From Dehalococcoidia bacterium (GTDB taxonomy: Bacteria > Chloroflexota > Dehalococcoidia > Lucifugimonadales > UBA3495), in assembly GCA_022825745.1 (NCBI GenBank), contig JAJDWF010000050.1:1-57105 (forward strand): a DNA stretch of 57,105 bases, read 5' to 3'. The position numbers and the translations under genes were made by a program. The notes beneath the pieces were generated by a model. That model did not search any database. It was not told where the DNA came from and saw only the letters and a list, made by a program, of their open reading frames with translations. This document shows, piece by piece, positions 55,555 through 57,105 of the stretch. Each line of letters begins with the position of its first letter. The stretch's first letter is position 1.

Positions 55555-56349
55555 ATGTCCGCCGATGCGAACCGGGTAGGGGCGGGTTTCAAACCTGCCC
55601 CTACACACTGGCAGCCTGCCACCGTTGAGCGGGTAGTCACCGAGACCTACCGCGCCCGGACTTTCACCCTCCGGCTCGATGAACCGCGCTCCTTCCTTGC
55701 CGGCCAGCACTACGACGTTCGCCTCACCGCACCCGACGGCTACCAGGCCCAACGCTCCTACTCAATCGCCTCGGCCCCGTCTAGCCCCGCCGGAACCGTC
55801 GATCTTACGGTCGAGTTGATCCCCGACGGCGAGGTGTCGCCCTACTTCCACGAGGTGGTGCAGCCCGGGGATGTGCTGGAAGTGCGCGGCCCCATCGGCG
55901 GCCCGTTCACGTGGACGGCGGAAATGGGCGGCCCGTTGTTGCTGGTGGCCGGCGGATCAGGAATCGTGCCCATCCGGTCAATACTGGCGGACCGGGAGTC
56001 GGTAGCCCCGGAACTGCCGGCATTGCTGATCTACTCAGCTCGTTCACCGCAAGACATAATCTACCGTCCCTGCCTGGACAACCTGGACCAACACAACCCC
56101 AACGTGTCGGTTCGCTATTCCTTGACTCGCCAACAGCCGCCCGGGTGGGTGGGGTACAGCCGCCGTATCGACCCGGCCATGCTGCAAGAGTGTCTCGACG
56201 AACTTGCAACCCTGAACGGCGTTGTTGCCACGCCGTTGTGCTACGTCTGCGGCCCCACCGGTTTCGTCGAAACCGCCGCCGATGCTCTGCTCGCCGTCGG
56301 CGTACCCGAACCCGCCATTAAAACCGAGCGATTCGGTCCCACATCCTGA
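55555..56349 (+). CDS. Ferredoxin-reductase-like FAD/NAD(P) oxidoreductase with translated repeat
   Basis: 264 residues, starting at the ATG directly after the stop of the molybdoenzyme gene. FAD site RSYSIASAP near residue 64, GPIGGPFTW near 113, NAD(P) site LLLVAGGSGIVPIRS near 126 and YVCGPTGF near 225. It has no iron-sulfur domain. Residues 8-17 (VGAGFKPAPT) are encoded by a copy of the 29-nt palindrome at 55576; no in-frame ATG, GTG or TTG follows before the FAD domain, so the repeat is probably translated. It likely reduces the molybdoenzyme. Confidence 0.9.
   Translation: MSADANRVGAGFKPAPTHWQPATVERVVTETYRARTFTLRLDEPRSFLAGQHYDVRLTAPDGYQAQRSYSIASAPSSPAGTVDLTVELIPDGEVSPYFHEVVQPGDVLEVRGPIGGPFTWTAEMGGPLLLVAGGSGIVPIRSILADRESVAPELPALLIYSARSPQDIIYRPCLDNLDQHNPNVSVRYSLTRQQPPGWVGYSRRIDPAMLQECLDELATLNGVVATPLCYVCGPTGFVETAADALLAVGVPEPAIKTERFGPTS
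55576..55604. repeat. 29-nt palindromic repeat, copy B, inside a gene
   Basis: Arms GTAGGGGCGG and CTGCCCCTAC with core GTTTCAAAC; 26/29 identical to 6790-6818. It lies in frame in the flavin reductase gene. Confidence 0.85.
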
Positions 56350-56353
56350 TAAC

Positions 56354-57049
56354 CTAGAATCCCGTCGCCAATCCCGCCAGCCACTGCGCCACCGGCAACA
56401 CCGTCGCCCACAGCAATCCGGGCCTCAGCACAAAGTCCGCCGCTATAAAGGCCACCAGCAATATCGGCGCATATCGTTGGAACCGCTGGTGCGTCTCCGC
56501 CGCAGGCTCCGGCAGGAACACGGCCAGCACCCGGTATCCGGCCAATGGGGAGAGCGGCAGAAGTTGGAATACCGCGTGCAGCAGGTTGTGGATGATCAGC
56601 AGCCCGACGACGTCGGAGATTCCTGCCCGCAACCCTCCCGTCATCACCAACGTCAGGCTGTCCGGCGACGGTATCGCCCACGATAGCCAACCCGCCTTCA
56701 CCGGCGCGGCCAGCACGAACCCCACGCTCAGGTTGCCCAGCGGCCCCGCCGCTGCAATCGCCACCGACGGCCAACGCCCCTGTCGTCCCGGCGGCCCTGG
56801 AATCGGCCGTCCCCAGCCCAGCCCGGACACTGTCGCTACCGCGATGCCAACGGGGTCCAGGTGCCGCAACGGGTTGCCGTACAGCCTGCCTTGCGCCCTC
56901 GGCGCCGGGTCTCCGAATACCGTCGCGGCCACCGATTGGAACCACCCGCTGACCCACATCGCCACGCCCGCCGAGATGAAACACAGCACCGCCAGCCTGA
57001 TGAAGGCGGGAACGTCGTCGGGCAGCAGATTGGCGGATGAAATCAGCAT
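56354..57049 (-). CDS. Site-2-protease-fold membrane protein without catalytic motifs
   Basis: 231 residues with several transmembrane helices. It keeps the S2P/M50 frame: VFGDPAPRAQGRLYGNPLRH near residue 44 with LDPVG after it (the usual GDP...NP..H.DP.G), GWGRPIP near 80 and NLLHAVFQLLPLSPLAGYRV near 155 (the usual NLLPIPPLDG). At the place of HExxH the sequence reads W-V-S-G-W-F-Q-S, and the third ligand Asp of PLDG is Ala. It is therefore likely non-proteolytic. The neighbouring genes give no hint of its role. Confidence 0.78.
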   Translation of the reverse strand: MLISSANLLPDDVPAFIRLAVLCFISAGVAMWVSGWFQSVAATVFGDPAPRAQGRLYGNPLRHLDPVGIAVATVSGLGWGRPIPGPPGRQGRWPSVAIAAAGPLGNLSVGFVLAAPVKAGWLSWAIPSPDSLTLVMTGGLRAGISDVVGLLIIHNLLHAVFQLLPLSPLAGYRVLAVFLPEPAAETHQRFQRYAPILLVAFIAADFVLRPGLLWATVLPVAQWLAGLATGF

Positions 57050-57105
57050 GGTGGCGGCACATTCTACGCCATCGCAGGCCCATCCGCCCGCTCAACCGAA
57101 CCGTC

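Overview
The window is high-GC DNA from a free-living bacterium, most consistent with the Chloroflexota (SAR202/Dehalococcoidia-like). This placement is an inference from content: several luciferase-like (LLM) oxidoreductases, including two F420/Mer-type ones, plus cytochromes P450, ACMSD-type amidohydrolases, an MmgE/PrpD enzyme, a LigB dioxygenase, an HpaB hydroxylase and a T-box leader. No 16S gene or other phylogenetic marker was tested. There are no phage genes, transposases or CRISPR arrays. Genes are dense and most starts carry a purine-rich ribosome binding site.

Layout: 1-6772 is a catabolic/redox stretch (partial MmgE/PrpD, two LLM enzymes, LVIVD propeller, cupin, two metallo-beta-lactamase-fold enzymes). 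6845-12303 (minus) is an ilvB-ilvN-ilvC-leuA operon behind a sigma70-type promoter and a T-box leader with a Leu (CUC) specifier. 12360-16475 holds a SelW-like selenoprotein with an in-frame UGA, then dnaG-rpoD. 16582-20385 holds a zinc-ribbon protein, a sortase-like protein lacking its catalytic residues, a CBS/CorC protein and glmU. 20493-24924 is a cluster of three P450s and a 3Fe-4S-type ferredoxin. 24975-42272 is mixed: LLM, rmuC, Uma2, aroC, aroE, a lipoprotein, valS, rpsA, polX with a coupled unknown gene, bioY, an MBL-fold protein that lost metal ligands, LLM, pyk and tRNA-Trp. 42339-48762 (minus) is a five-gene operon: polysaccharide deacetylase, amidohydrolase, substrate-binding lipoprotein, a membrane sensor made of two tandem copies of [TM-ectodomain-TM] with no output domain, and a second amidohydrolase. 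48927-56349 is again catabolic (amidohydrolase, LigB, HpaB, epimerase, MFS, YedY-like molybdoenzyme with a flavin reductase). 56354-57049 is a site-2-protease-fold protein without its metal-binding motifs.

The strongest candidates for something undescribed are the binding-protein/duplicated-sensor pair, a group of three proteins that keep an enzyme fold but have lost the catalytic residues, the SelW selenoprotein, and a family of 29-nt palindromes (10-nt arms, variable 9-nt core), one copy of which is translated inside a gene.
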